In this document: positions 15,617 through 23,040 of the stretch, in pieces
How positions within the stretch are numbered: position 1 is the first letter of the stretch
Layout of the letters: each line of letters begins with the position of its first letter
From: Ralstonia sp. UBA689
GTDB taxonomy: Bacteria; Pseudomonadota; Gammaproteobacteria; Burkholderiales; Burkholderiaceae
Assembly (NCBI RefSeq): GCF_002298975.1
Contig: NZ_DBMV01000040.1
Location: 62,001 to 126,000, forward strand
Reading direction: 5' to 3'
Length of the DNA stretch: 64,000 nucleotides
Program-made: the position numbers and the translations under genes
The notes under the pieces: generated by a model
Database searches by the model: none
The model's input: the letters and a program-made list of their open reading frames with translations, nothing else
Told to the model about the DNA's origin: nothing

Positions 15617-16000
15617 ATGCCTCTGGTTCAAGTGTCGCTACGGCGGGGCAAGCCTGCTGCGTATCACCAGGCCATTTTCGATGGCGTCTATCGCGCCATG
15701 CGCGAGACCTTCAATGTGCCGGAAGACGACCGCTTCATGACGCTCACCGAGCACGATGCCAGCACCTTCAGCGTCAGCCCGACCTACTTCGGCATCGCAC
15801 GCAGTGACGATACGGTCATCCTCCAGATCACCGCCAACAACACGCGCAACCTTGAGCAGAAGCAGGCGCTCTATCGCCGCATTGTCGAGCTGCTGCGCGA
15901 GAGCCCCGGCGTGCGGCCGGAAGACGTATTCATCAATCTGGTGGAGGTGCTGCCCGAGAACTGGTCGTTCGGCAACGGCCTTGCGCAGTACGCAAAATGA
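15617..16000 (+). CDS. tautomerase family protein
   Basis: The protein has 127 residues. It begins Met-Pro (MPLVQVSLRRGK), so Pro2 should be the N-terminal catalytic base of the tautomerase superfamily after Met removal. The length, with FDGVYRAMRETFNVPEDDRF and a second half ending ENWSFGNGLAQ, matches the fused-type 4-oxalocrotonate tautomerase-like group. These enzymes act on enol/keto or halogenated acids in the cytoplasm. ATG 15617 was chosen because it supplies Pro2. It probably lies under the divergent LysR regulator and overlaps a tiny membrane-protein gene downstream (ATGA). Confidence 0.85.
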   Translation: MPLVQVSLRRGKPAAYHQAIFDGVYRAMRETFNVPEDDRFMTLTEHDASTFSVSPTYFGIARSDDTVILQITANNTRNLEQKQALYRRIVELLRESPGVRPEDVFINLVEVLPENWSFGNGLAQYAK

Positions 16001-16122
16001 CGCCGCGCCAGGCGCTCATCGCGCACCTGGGCGGCGTGTTGTGGGCGGCCACGCTCATCGTGGGCCTGGCGTTCACGCTGGCGATGGCGGTGCGCGATGT
16101 GCTTCCAATGCTCAGTCCTTGA
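15997..16122 (+). CDS. small single-span membrane protein, 41 residues
   Basis: The ATG overlaps the tautomerase stop (ATGA), so translation is coupled. The 41-residue product has a short positive head (MTPRQALIAH) and one transmembrane helix (about residues 11-31), then RDVLPMLSP. Its end overlaps the 3' end of the convergent AHSA1 gene by 11 bases. Coupling plus a clean membrane helix suggest a real small gene. The function is unknown; it could anchor or partner the tautomerase. Confidence 0.55.
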   Translation: MTPRQALIAHLGGVLWAATLIVGLAFTLAMAVRDVLPMLSP

Positions 16123-17071
16123 GCGAGTCGCCCAGCGCATCAAGCAGGAACTGCGTGCCGCGCTCGCGCGAACCTGCATCGTCGTAGCCGTCAAGAAAGG
16201 CGCCTTGCTCGGTCATGACGAGGCGCGTGCCGTTGCCCGCTGGTTTCAGCTCCAGCGTGGCGAGCGAGGCGGAGATCTTGCGCTCGTCCAGATGCATCAC
16301 ATACGAATACACGACGCGCTCGTCGGGAATGACGTCGTGATACGTCGCCTCGAAGCTCGACACGACGCCGCTGTCCCACCGGCCCTTGACGACTTCGCGG
16401 CCGCCGGGGCGGGCGTCCATCTCGCGCACGAGCAGAGTGTAGCCGCTGCCGCCGGCAAACCACTTGGCCTTGGCGGCCGGATCGGTCAGCGCTGTGAACA
16501 CGCGCGAGCGAGGGGCATCGTACGTGCGCTCGACGGTAAAGGCGGCATGCACGACGGAGCGCTTGGTGTCGGCCGTGACCGGCATGCTCGCCGCCACGCG
16601 TTCGAGCCTGTCCAGCGTCTGCTTCCAGCCTTCCGGCGCGCCCTGGATCATCTGTTCGGCAATCGGCGCGAGCGGCGTGTGGGTCTGCGTGACTTCCATG
16701 CGCGTGCCGCCGCACTCTTCAGCAAACGTGACGACGGTGTGGGCATGCATCAGTGGGCGGTTGTCGGCGTCCACTACGTTCATGTCGATCACCAGGCGCG
16801 CGTTGGGCACGATCTCGACAAAGTGGCCGCGCGACCAATGGTCTTGCCCTTCCGGCGAGCGCATGCACACGTCAAACGCACCGCCCACGCGGAATTCGAC
16901 CTTGGCATCGGGCACCGTGAAGTGCGCGGGGCAGAACCAGCGCTTGATGTGCTCGGCGGTGCTCCACGCCTGGAAGACCCAGTCGCGCGAGACGGGAAAC
17001 GTGCGGGAAATCACGAGCGGGCGCAGTTGCGCTCGCGTAGGGGTTGCTGAGGTATCAGCGATTGTCATCAT
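16112..17071 (-). CDS. tandem AHSA1/SRPBCC domain protein
   Basis: A 319-residue protein with two START-like AHSA1 domains in a row, residues about 18-150 and 175-315. Each has the fold's opening (ISRTFPVSRDWVFQAWSTAE and VERTYDAPRSRVFTALTDPA) and its VGGAFDV or RPGGREVVKGRW turn. The family binds hydrophobic ligands. The gene start overlaps the end of the ArsR gene by 17 bases, the very common ArsR-AHSA1 operon. The function is probably ligand binding or stress detoxification; no substrate is evident. Confidence 0.85.
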   Translation of the reverse strand: MMTIADTSATPTRAQLRPLVISRTFPVSRDWVFQAWSTAEHIKRWFCPAHFTVPDAKVEFRVGGAFDVCMRSPEGQDHWSRGHFVEIVPNARLVIDMNVVDADNRPLMHAHTVVTFAEECGGTRMEVTQTHTPLAPIAEQMIQGAPEGWKQTLDRLERVAASMPVTADTKRSVVHAAFTVERTYDAPRSRVFTALTDPAAKAKWFAGGSGYTLLVREMDARPGGREVVKGRWDSGVVSSFEATYHDVIPDERVVYSYVMHLDERKISASLATLELKPAGNGTRLVMTEQGAFLDGYDDAGSRERGTQFLLDALGDSLKD

Positions 17072-17411
17072 GCGGGTCTCCTTCGGCTTTGAGGGTTTCC
17101 AGATAGGCGCCAAGGCGGTCGAAGTGCTGTTCCCACTCCAGGCGTCGTTGGTTGATCCACTGCTCGGCCAGGCTCAGGGCCTGTGGCTCGATGCGGCATG
17201 TGCGCACGCGGCCGACTTTTTCGCTGCGCACGAGGCCCGAGCTTTCCAGCACTGCCAGGTGCTGCATCACGGCCGGCAGCGACATGTCGAGCGGCCGCGC
17301 AAGTTCGCTCACGGAAGCAGGGCCGCGCACGAGTTGGGCCAGCATGGCGCGCCGATTGCCATCAGCCAGCGCCTGGAAGGCCAGATCGAGAGAAATGTCA
17401 TGGTTAAGCAT
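17055..17411 (-). CDS. ArsR-type transcriptional repressor
   Basis: A 118-residue winged-helix protein (FQALADGNRRAMLAQLVRGP, then MSLPAVMQHLAVLESSGLVR as recognition region). It lacks the ELCVCDL metal-binding motif of ArsR/CzrA, so it belongs to the metal-free group usually paired with AHSA1 proteins. It is first in an overlapping two-gene operon. An inverted repeat directly upstream should be its own operator. Confidence 0.88.
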   Translation of the reverse strand: MLNHDISLDLAFQALADGNRRAMLAQLVRGPASVSELARPLDMSLPAVMQHLAVLESSGLVRSEKVGRVRTCRIEPQALSLAEQWINQRRLEWEQHFDRLGAYLETLKAEGDPHDDNR

Positions 17412-17415
17412 GTTG

Positions 17416-17442
17416 TTAACTATAGCGACTCTGAATAGTTAA
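17416..17442. promoter_or_regulatory. ArsR operator, TTAACTA-N13-TAGTTAA
   Basis: A perfect 7-base inverted repeat begins five bases upstream of the arsR start. The centre-to-centre distance of the arms (20 bases) fits a dimer spanning two turns, and the position would block the promoter. Confidence 0.6.
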
Positions 17443-17465
17443 GCAAGTCCTTTATCTTTTGGTCG

Positions 17466-17518
17466 TTGACATACCGATTTACTTCGCATACAAAGTAAAT
17501 ATATTTCGCATACGAAAT
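17466..17518 (+). promoter_or_regulatory. promoter with two MarR-type operators
   Basis: A -35 TTGACA (17466-17471) and, after 17 bases, a -10-like TACAAA (17489-17494) precede the hydrolase operon. Two palindromes cover and follow the -10: TTTACTTCG-CATA-CAAAGTAAA (17478-17499, one mismatch) and ATTTCG-CATA-CGAAAT (17503-17518, perfect). Their shared core TTCG-CATA points to one regulator, most likely the MarR protein encoded second in the operon. Confidence 0.7.
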
Positions 17519-17537
17519 AAAAAATCAAGCCGAACCG

Positions 17538-18434
17538 ATGGATAACTCCCTTCAAACCATTTCCGCCACTGACGGCTACCCCCTGGGTGCCAAGTTGTGG
17601 ACCGCTGTCGGCACACCGCAGGGCGTGGTGGTCATGCACCCGGCCACGGGTGTGCCGCAGCGGATCTACCAGGTGTTTGCACAGCATCTCGCGGGACGCG
17701 GCTTTCATGCCATCACGTACGACTACCGCGGTATCGGCGCATCGCGGCCGAACAGTCTGCGCGGCTTTGCCGCGCGCATGCGCGATTGGATGCTGCTCGA
17801 CGCCGAGGGCGTCACGCGCTGGGCGCGGGGGCGCTATCCGGAGCTGCCGCAACTGGCGGTCGGGCACTCGGTGGGCGGTCACGCCATCGGCATGTGCAGT
17901 GCGGGCTGGGGTTTGGCCGGCGCCGTGCTGGTGGCTTCGCACACGGGCAACTCGCGCTTTATCCGCCAGCGGGGCGAGCGCTGGCGCGTCGAGTTGATCC
18001 TGCGCGTTGTCGGTCCCGCGATGGCACGGCTGATCGGCTACGTGCCCGGCAAGCGGATGGGGCTGGGTGAAGATCTGCCGGGCGGCGTGGCCATCGAATG
18101 GGGCGCCTGGGGCGGCATGCAACGCTACTTTTTCGACGACCCCACGCTGGGGGCCGTCGAGCGCTTCAACCGCGTGACGAACCCGGTGCTCGTCTACGGC
18201 TTTGATGACGACCCGTGGGCCACGCCACCCGCCATCAATGCGCTGACGACCCACTTCACCAGCACCTGGGTCGAGCGCCGCCAGATTGCGCCGGCAGAGG
18301 CGGGCGGGGCCGTCGGGCACATGGGCTTTTTCCGCCCGCAGTTTGCCGAGACGTTGTGGCCCGGCCTGACCAACTGGCTCAGCGAGCGCGCCGCCGCCAC
18401 GCGTGTCTCCGAGGCCGCGGAGGTGGCCGCATGA
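17538..18434 (+). CDS. alpha/beta hydrolase (serine aminopeptidase S33-like)
   Basis: The protein has 298 residues. The fold is shown by ATGVPQRIYQVFAQHLAGRG, YDYRGIGASRPN and the nucleophile elbow VGHSVGGHA (Ser in G-H-S-V-G). A late Asp (YGFDDDPWATP) and His (VGHMGFF) complete the triad. It is cytoplasmic with no signal peptide, and the substrate is unknown. It leads a three-gene operon with a MarR regulator and a crotonase, joined by four-base overlaps, suggesting a small catabolic or acyl-ester module repressed by the MarR protein. Confidence 0.87.
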   Translation: MDNSLQTISATDGYPLGAKLWTAVGTPQGVVVMHPATGVPQRIYQVFAQHLAGRGFHAITYDYRGIGASRPNSLRGFAARMRDWMLLDAEGVTRWARGRYPELPQLAVGHSVGGHAIGMCSAGWGLAGAVLVASHTGNSRFIRQRGERWRVELILRVVGPAMARLIGYVPGKRMGLGEDLPGGVAIEWGAWGGMQRYFFDDPTLGAVERFNRVTNPVLVYGFDDDPWATPPAINALTTHFTSTWVERRQIAPAEAGGAVGHMGFFRPQFAETLWPGLTNWLSERAAATRVSEAAEVAA

Positions 18435-18865
18435 CCGCACCCGAGCGCCGCCTCGTCTATCTGCTCAGCGTCGGGCAGCGCCGCCTGCAGCGCTGGGTCC
18501 AGACCCGCACCGGCGAGGGCGTGACGGCCGCGCAGTCCGGCCTGCTGTTCTTCCTTGAAAAGAATGACGGTGCATTGATGCGCGAGGCCGGTGCCGCGCT
18601 CGACCTTGGCCCCTCCGCCATGAGCGGCCTGGTTGACCGGAGCGCCGATGCCGGCCTGATCGAGCGCCGCCCCGACGCCAACGACGGCCGCGCATGGCAG
18701 CTCTGGCTAACGCCCGCCGGCCGCGCAGCGTTGGCCGAAACCCGCATCGGCCTGGCCGAACTCAACGCGCGCTTGACCGATGGCTTTACCGACGCCGAGA
18801 TCGACGTCGTTGCGCGCTGGCTGGCCAGCCTGCAGACCAAGTTCCCCACAGGAGACGAGCAATGA
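18431..18865 (+). CDS. MarR-type transcriptional regulator
   Basis: A 144-residue winged-helix repressor. GVTAAQSGLLFFLEKNDGAL leads into the recognition helix LGPSAMSGLVDRSADAGLIE, and RRPDANDGRAWQLWLTPAG is the wing, with the D-x-R motif of MarR proteins. It overlaps the hydrolase stop (ATGA) and is overlapped by the crotonase start. It is the best candidate to bind the two palindromes at 17478-17518, giving autoregulation. Confidence 0.9.
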   Translation: MTAPERRLVYLLSVGQRRLQRWVQTRTGEGVTAAQSGLLFFLEKNDGALMREAGAALDLGPSAMSGLVDRSADAGLIERRPDANDGRAWQLWLTPAGRAALAETRIGLAELNARLTDGFTDAEIDVVARWLASLQTKFPTGDEQ

Positions 18866-19635
18866 GCGAACACATCCAGAGTCATCAGGCCGATGGCGTG
18901 CTGACCCTCACGCTGGCACGCGCCGACAAGAAGAACGCCATCACCGATGCCATGTACGGCGCGCTGGCCGATGCGCTGGACGCCGCTGAGCGCGATAACA
19001 CCGTGCGCGTGGTGCTGCTGCGTGCCGAGGGCGATATGTTCTCGGCCGGCAACGACATCGGCGAGTTTGCCGCCGTGGCCATGTCCGGTGGGGGTGGGGA
19101 GCGCAACGTCATCCGCTTCCTGCATGCGTTGGCGCGCGCCACGCGTCCGCTGGTGGCGGCGGTGCAGGGCCGCGCGGTGGGCATCGGCACCACCATGCTG
19201 CTGCATTGCGACTTTGTTCTGCTGGCAGACAACGCACAGCTCTCCACGCCATTTGTCAACCTGGCGCTGGTGCCGGAGGCGGCATCGAGTCTGTTGATGC
19301 CCGCGCGGCTAGGCCACGTGCGTGCGTTCGAAATGTTCGCGCTGGGTAATGCGGTGAGCGCGCAGTCGGCGCTTGCGTGGGGCCTGGCCAATCGTGTGGT
19401 GCCGCTCGACAAGCTCGCCGACGAGGCGCTGGCGATTGCGCAGCGCCTCGCGCGCCAACCGCTCGGCGCGCTCACGGCCACGAAGCGGTTGATGCGCGAT
19501 GCGGAGCTGCTCAAGCAGCAGATGGATGCGGAGTCCGTCTGCTTTGCCCAGCGCCTGAAATCCCCCGAGGCGCATGAAGCCTTCAGGGCGTTCGTCGATC
19601 GACGGCCGCCCAATTTCAACGCCGTGGCGCACTGA
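18862..19635 (+). CDS. enoyl-CoA hydratase/isomerase (crotonase) family
   Basis: A 257-residue crotonase. ARADKKNAITDAMYGALADA is the N-terminal signature, FSAGNDIGEF contributes the first oxyanion-hole amide, and GRAVGIGTTMLLHCDFVLLA the second. In the catalytic region one Glu (VPEAAS) is kept. It acts on acyl-CoA thioesters, as hydratase or isomerase. It is the last gene of the operon, followed by a strong terminator. Confidence 0.88.
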   Translation: MSEHIQSHQADGVLTLTLARADKKNAITDAMYGALADALDAAERDNTVRVVLLRAEGDMFSAGNDIGEFAAVAMSGGGGERNVIRFLHALARATRPLVAAVQGRAVGIGTTMLLHCDFVLLADNAQLSTPFVNLALVPEAASSLLMPARLGHVRAFEMFALGNAVSAQSALAWGLANRVVPLDKLADEALAIAQRLARQPLGALTATKRLMRDAELLKQQMDAESVCFAQRLKSPEAHEAFRAFVDRRPPNFNAVAH

Positions 19636-19655
19636 GCGCGGCGGTGTCTCCTTCG

Positions 19656-19681
19656 GCGGCCCTGGTTCGGCCGCTTTTTTT
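19656..19681 (+). terminator. rho-independent terminator of the hydrolase-MarR-crotonase operon
   Basis: GCGGCC (19656-19661) and GGCCGC (19669-19674) form the stem with a seven-base loop, followed by seven T residues. Confidence 0.85.
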
Positions 19682-19694
19682 CTTTGTTTCTTTG

Positions 19695-20627
19695 CTAAAC
19701 CGCCAGCCGGCCTTGTGTGGCCGCCACCGTGATCGTCGCCTCCATGCCGGCCGTGAAGCGCAGGTAATCGGTCTCCATGCCGTCTGAGAAGATCACGCCG
19801 TTCTCGGGCATGCGCGAGCGCAGCTTGAGCGGCTGGTCCGCATCCACATGTCCGAACACGAGCGTAGCCTGCGATGCGCGGCTCGGAAACGGCTCGCGCA
19901 CGGCAAACGTCAACTGCGGGGTGTCCCACGGTTCGGGCTCGTAGCGGAAGCCATCGCCGCCCGCATGCATGGCGCGCGCGACGCCCATCGAGCCGGTCAC
20001 GATGCTCTTGAGCCACGCCGTCGAACCCAATCCCGTGGCGACGATGATGCCCGACGACGATTGCGCTTCACGCTGCTCACCCACTTCGATTTCATACAGC
20101 GCAGATGCATGCGTGCGCGGCCCGATGAAGAGGTCGTTGACCGCGCGCAGCACTTGCCCGTCGGACAGCCGCGCCTCGGCCATCGTCACGGTTTTGGTGG
20201 GACGTTTGTCGCGTGCCACGTCAGTCAGCACAGTGCCGAGGTCTTGCGGCTCGAAGGGCAGCAGCACGCCGTCCCAGCGGCCGGGCTCCGGGTTCAGGCC
20301 GATAAGCGGCTGGCCGTCGAGATACTTCATCGAGTTGGCGACCAGCCCGTCTTGGCCGAGCGCTACGACGATGTCATCCGGCGCAAAGATGAAGTTGGGC
20401 AGATAGCTGCGGTCCACTACCTGGTAGCGGCCCCAGGCTTCCAGCGCACGCACGGTGATCTCCAGGCTGCGCGCGTAAGCGGCATTCTCGGCCAAGTAAT
20501 CGGAGAAATCGGCGCCCAGGTGTTCGAGATAGAACTTCGCCTGCGCCAGCGTGTGGTGGCGCGCCACCAGCTCTTCGAGCCGGGTGCGGCGCGTCACCAG
20601 CACGACCTTGCGGCCATCGGTGCTCAT
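19695..20627 (-). CDS. divergent NAD(+)/NADH kinase-family protein
   Basis: A 310-residue protein with the NAD/diacylglycerol-kinase fold. The usual GGDGT phosphate loop is altered to G-Q-D-G-L (VVALGQDGLVANS). The second motif is VNDLFIG instead of NE, and the third, ATGLGSTAWLKS, matches the G-S-T-A-Y motif. The catalytic Asp is kept, so activity is possible but with shifted specificity. The N-terminal 80 residues are helical and not kinase-like. It overlaps the SPFH gene by four bases and lies in an NrtR-linked module, so a role in NAD(P) balance is likely. Confidence 0.75.
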   Translation of the reverse strand: MSTDGRKVVLVTRRTRLEELVARHHTLAQAKFYLEHLGADFSDYLAENAAYARSLEITVRALEAWGRYQVVDRSYLPNFIFAPDDIVVALGQDGLVANSMKYLDGQPLIGLNPEPGRWDGVLLPFEPQDLGTVLTDVARDKRPTKTVTMAEARLSDGQVLRAVNDLFIGPRTHASALYEIEVGEQREAQSSSGIIVATGLGSTAWLKSIVTGSMGVARAMHAGGDGFRYEPEPWDTPQLTFAVREPFPSRASQATLVFGHVDADQPLKLRSRMPENGVIFSDGMETDYLRFTAGMEATITVAATQGRLAV

Positions 20628-21658
20628 GATGCGGCCTTGCCGGTGGCGGTAGCGTTCATCAACCCTTGCAGCAGATCCGGCGACACGTTGAGTTGGCCGA
20701 TGCGTTCCGCACGTTCGGCAATACCGCCAAAAGCCTGTGCGATGAGCTGACCTGGCTGCATGCCGGCTGCGGCAAGCGCGTTGACGATGCGCGGATCGGC
20801 CTTTTCCAGCGCCTGCATGACGGCGGCCACCCGGTAGGCCTCGGCTTCGGCGAGCGTGCGGCTGTTCTCGGCCTGCCCAGCCACGAAGGCCTTGCGCTGA
20901 CCTTCGAGTTCCACATCGGCGGCCATCTGTTCGTTGCGCAGGGCATTCTCCTTGCGCATCAGCATGGCCTTGGCCTCCATCTGCGTCTCGCGAATCTGGC
21001 GCTTCTTCTGCTCGACGGCGATGTCGGTGTCCAGCTCGTTCTGGCGGATGGCGCGTTCGTTCTCCACCGCCGACATGCGGCGCAAGTAGACGGCGTCGTC
21101 CGCAGCCTTGAGGTTGGATTCGCGCGCCTCGGCTTCCAGCGCGCGGGCGATGTCGGGGGTCGGTTTGACCGCCATGACCGATACTCCAAGGATCTCCAGT
21201 CCCAACGCTGCAATCTCCGGCTGTGCGGCCAGTTCGGCCTGCGCGGTGCGCGCAATGGCTGCCGAGGCGCGCAGCGCTGCCTTCAGCTCCAGCGCCTGCA
21301 CGGCTTGTTGCACGATCACTTCCACTTGCTGCGCCACGCGGTCGCCCAGGCGCTTCGGGTCTTCCGACACGTAGGTCTGGCCGTTCTTGGCCAGCGAGAA
21401 ATCCATCATGGCAGCGGTGCGGCGCGGGTCGCTGATGCGGTACGTCACCTGGCCCTGCACGGTCACGCTCTGGAAATCTGCCGTCACCAATTCGAGGATG
21501 AACGGGCGATCCTGGCTGGCCACCGGCACGGCCACCAGCGTGGTCGTCGGGCCGTAATAGAAGAACGACAGGCCCGAACCTTCGCGCACGACCTGGCCGG
21601 CGCGGAACTGCATGAGGTGAACGGTGGGCTGCGACTTGATGAAGCGGATGCCGAACAT
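20624..21658 (-). CDS. SPFH/band-7 (stomatin-like) domain protein
   Basis: A 344-residue protein. Residues 1-190 form an SPFH domain (FRAGQVVREGSGLSFFYYGP; VQGQVTYRISDPRR), followed by a long charged coiled coil (about 190-275, rich in RQNELDTDIAVEQKKR) and a Gly/Ala tail. Unlike most stomatins it has no N-terminal membrane helix. ATG 21658 follows AAGGAGG. It is translationally coupled to the NAD-kinase-like gene. SPFH proteins build ring-like scaffolds on membranes; here it probably scaffolds the kinase-like partner (inference). Confidence 0.85.
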   Translation of the reverse strand: MFGIRFIKSQPTVHLMQFRAGQVVREGSGLSFFYYGPTTTLVAVPVASQDRPFILELVTADFQSVTVQGQVTYRISDPRRTAAMMDFSLAKNGQTYVSEDPKRLGDRVAQQVEVIVQQAVQALELKAALRASAAIARTAQAELAAQPEIAALGLEILGVSVMAVKPTPDIARALEAEARESNLKAADDAVYLRRMSAVENERAIRQNELDTDIAVEQKKRQIRETQMEAKAMLMRKENALRNEQMAADVELEGQRKAFVAGQAENSRTLAEAEAYRVAAVMQALEKADPRIVNALAAAGMQPGQLIAQAFGGIAERAERIGQLNVSPDLLQGLMNATATGKAAS

Positions 21659-21680
21659 GATGACCTCCTTTCTTGTTTGG

Positions 21681-21718
21681 GTTGTACAGTACAACTTGAT
21701 TTGGTTGGACAATACAAC
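21681..21718. promoter_or_regulatory. two NrtR-type operators between divergent genes
   Basis: GTTGTA-CAG-TACAAC (21681-21695, perfect) and GTTGGA-CAA-TACAAC (21704-21718, one mismatch) are two copies of one palindrome, 23 bases apart. They lie between the SPFH gene and the nrtR-like gene, so one regulator could control both directions. Confidence 0.75.
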
Positions 21719-21759
21719 TTACTATCGGGGCCGTCAAGAAATTTACATGTTGATGCGCC

Positions 21760-22494
21760 ATGGCCACACGATCCACCTCCAAGACCTTCCCAAGGCCGTT
21801 TACGACGGTCGATGTGGTGATCTTCACCGTGCTGGAAGATGCGCTTCGCGTGCTGCTGGTGCAGCGCCCCAAGACCGACGACGAACCGTTTCCCGGCGGG
21901 TGGGCGTTACCGGGCGGGTTTGTCGATACCGCCGTCGACGCCACGCTGGAAGATTGCGCGCGTCGCAAGCTGCTGGAGAAGACTGGCGTCGGCAGCCCCT
22001 ATCTGGAACAGCTCGGCAGTTGGGGCAGCGCCACCCGCGACCCGCGTGGCTGGTCGGCTACGCATGTCTACTTTGCGTTGATGCCCGCGCAGGATGCGGT
22101 GCTGGCCAAGGGCGCGAATGCGGCCGACGTGGCCTGGTATGCGGTGGACGATGTGTTGCGTGCGCCCAAACTCGCCTTCGACCATGCGGAGATTTTGCGT
22201 ACAGCCGTTGAACGCCTGCGCAGCAAGGTCGAATACACGTCGCTACCGGCGTTTCTGCTGGCCGAGCCGTTCTCGTTGCCGCAATTGCAGCGCATGTACG
22301 AGATCGTGCTGGGGCGCCCAGTGGACAAGAGCGGCTTCCGCACGCGCATGCTCGCGGCCGGTTTTCTGCAAGAGGACGGCGTGGCCGAAGGAGATTCGTA
22401 CCGCCCCGCCAAGGGCTACCGATTGATCGACCGCAGCGCGCCAGTCGTCTTCCCGCGTACCTTCAGCCCGCGCGGCGGCGAATCAAACGCCTGA
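21760..22494 (+). CDS. nrtR: NrtR-type regulator (inactive Nudix + winged helix)
   Basis: The protein has 244 residues. Residues 14-150 are a Nudix domain (VVIFTVLEDALRVLLVQRPK; FPGGWALPGGFVD). The catalytic Nudix box has lost its key acids: the R-E-U-x-E-E core reads R-K-L-L-E-K, so hydrolysis is unlikely. Residues 165-244 form the C-terminal winged helix typical of NrtR, which senses ADP-ribose or NAD metabolites and represses NAD genes. Two matching palindromes lie just upstream, shared with the divergent SPFH/NAD-kinase-like operon. This context strongly supports control of that operon. Confidence 0.88.
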   Translation: MATRSTSKTFPRPFTTVDVVIFTVLEDALRVLLVQRPKTDDEPFPGGWALPGGFVDTAVDATLEDCARRKLLEKTGVGSPYLEQLGSWGSATRDPRGWSATHVYFALMPAQDAVLAKGANAADVAWYAVDDVLRAPKLAFDHAEILRTAVERLRSKVEYTSLPAFLLAEPFSLPQLQRMYEIVLGRPVDKSGFRTRMLAAGFLQEDGVAEGDSYRPAKGYRLIDRSAPVVFPRTFSPRGGESNA

Positions 22495-22498
22495 AGTG

Positions 22499-22936
22499 TC
22501 AGCGTGGCTTCGCAGCGGAGTCGTCATCTTCAAGGGTAAAGCGTTGCACAACACACGTGCGATGTCGCACCGTCTCTTCAGCCTCACCACGAAATACCAC
22601 GCGGTGTCCGGCAATGGTAGCGATGGCCGGCAGCCCGTGGCTGCGCCGGCTGTCGATGCCGGCGATGGGCGCCTCCGGGTCAGGCTCGGGATGGCTGTTG
22701 ACAAGCGAGGCGTTGGAATAGATGACGTTATCCTGCCACAGCGACGGGTTTCTGGCCGCTTCCCGGCTCTTGCCGTCGCAATCGACGGTGCTGCCCGAGG
22801 CCTCAGTGCCTGCCGCATCGACAGAGCGGATGCGCTGTGATGCTTGCAGCACCGGGTCGTCCGGGGTGGTGCCGGCGGCGACGGTTTTCGCCCCCACAAG
22901 CGGTGGTCGGGCGGAGCGGAACTTGTTGGCGTTCAT
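22499..22936 (-). CDS. hypothetical protein, 145 residues
   Basis: Minus-strand gene from ATG 22936, preceded by AGGAG seven bases upstream. The protein is soluble, without signal or membrane segments. It has Ser/Asp-rich central parts (DAAGTEASGSTVDCDGKSRE) and a C-terminal half with beta-strand character (PAIATIAGHRVVFRGEAEET). I do not recognise it. It ends a few bases from the convergent nrtR gene. It follows the MocR gene's 3' end by about 100 bases on the same strand. Confidence 0.65.
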   Translation of the reverse strand: MNANKFRSARPPLVGAKTVAAGTTPDDPVLQASQRIRSVDAAGTEASGSTVDCDGKSREAARNPSLWQDNVIYSNASLVNSHPEPDPEAPIAGIDSRRSHGLPAIATIAGHRVVFRGEAEETVRHRTCVVQRFTLEDDDSAAKPR

Positions 22937-23040
22937 GATGGAACTCCTGCGGCGATGATGCGGCGGTCGTGCGATGACGGCCTTGCCGCAACCGTCATGC
23001 CTGCCCGGGACCTTCCATGCGTTGCCGATGGCACCTGTGC

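Noticed and set aside
20628..21968. upstream extension of the NAD-kinase-like frame
   Set aside because: It lies on the SPFH coding sequence in another frame; ATG 20627 overlaps the SPFH stop and gives the expected N-terminus.
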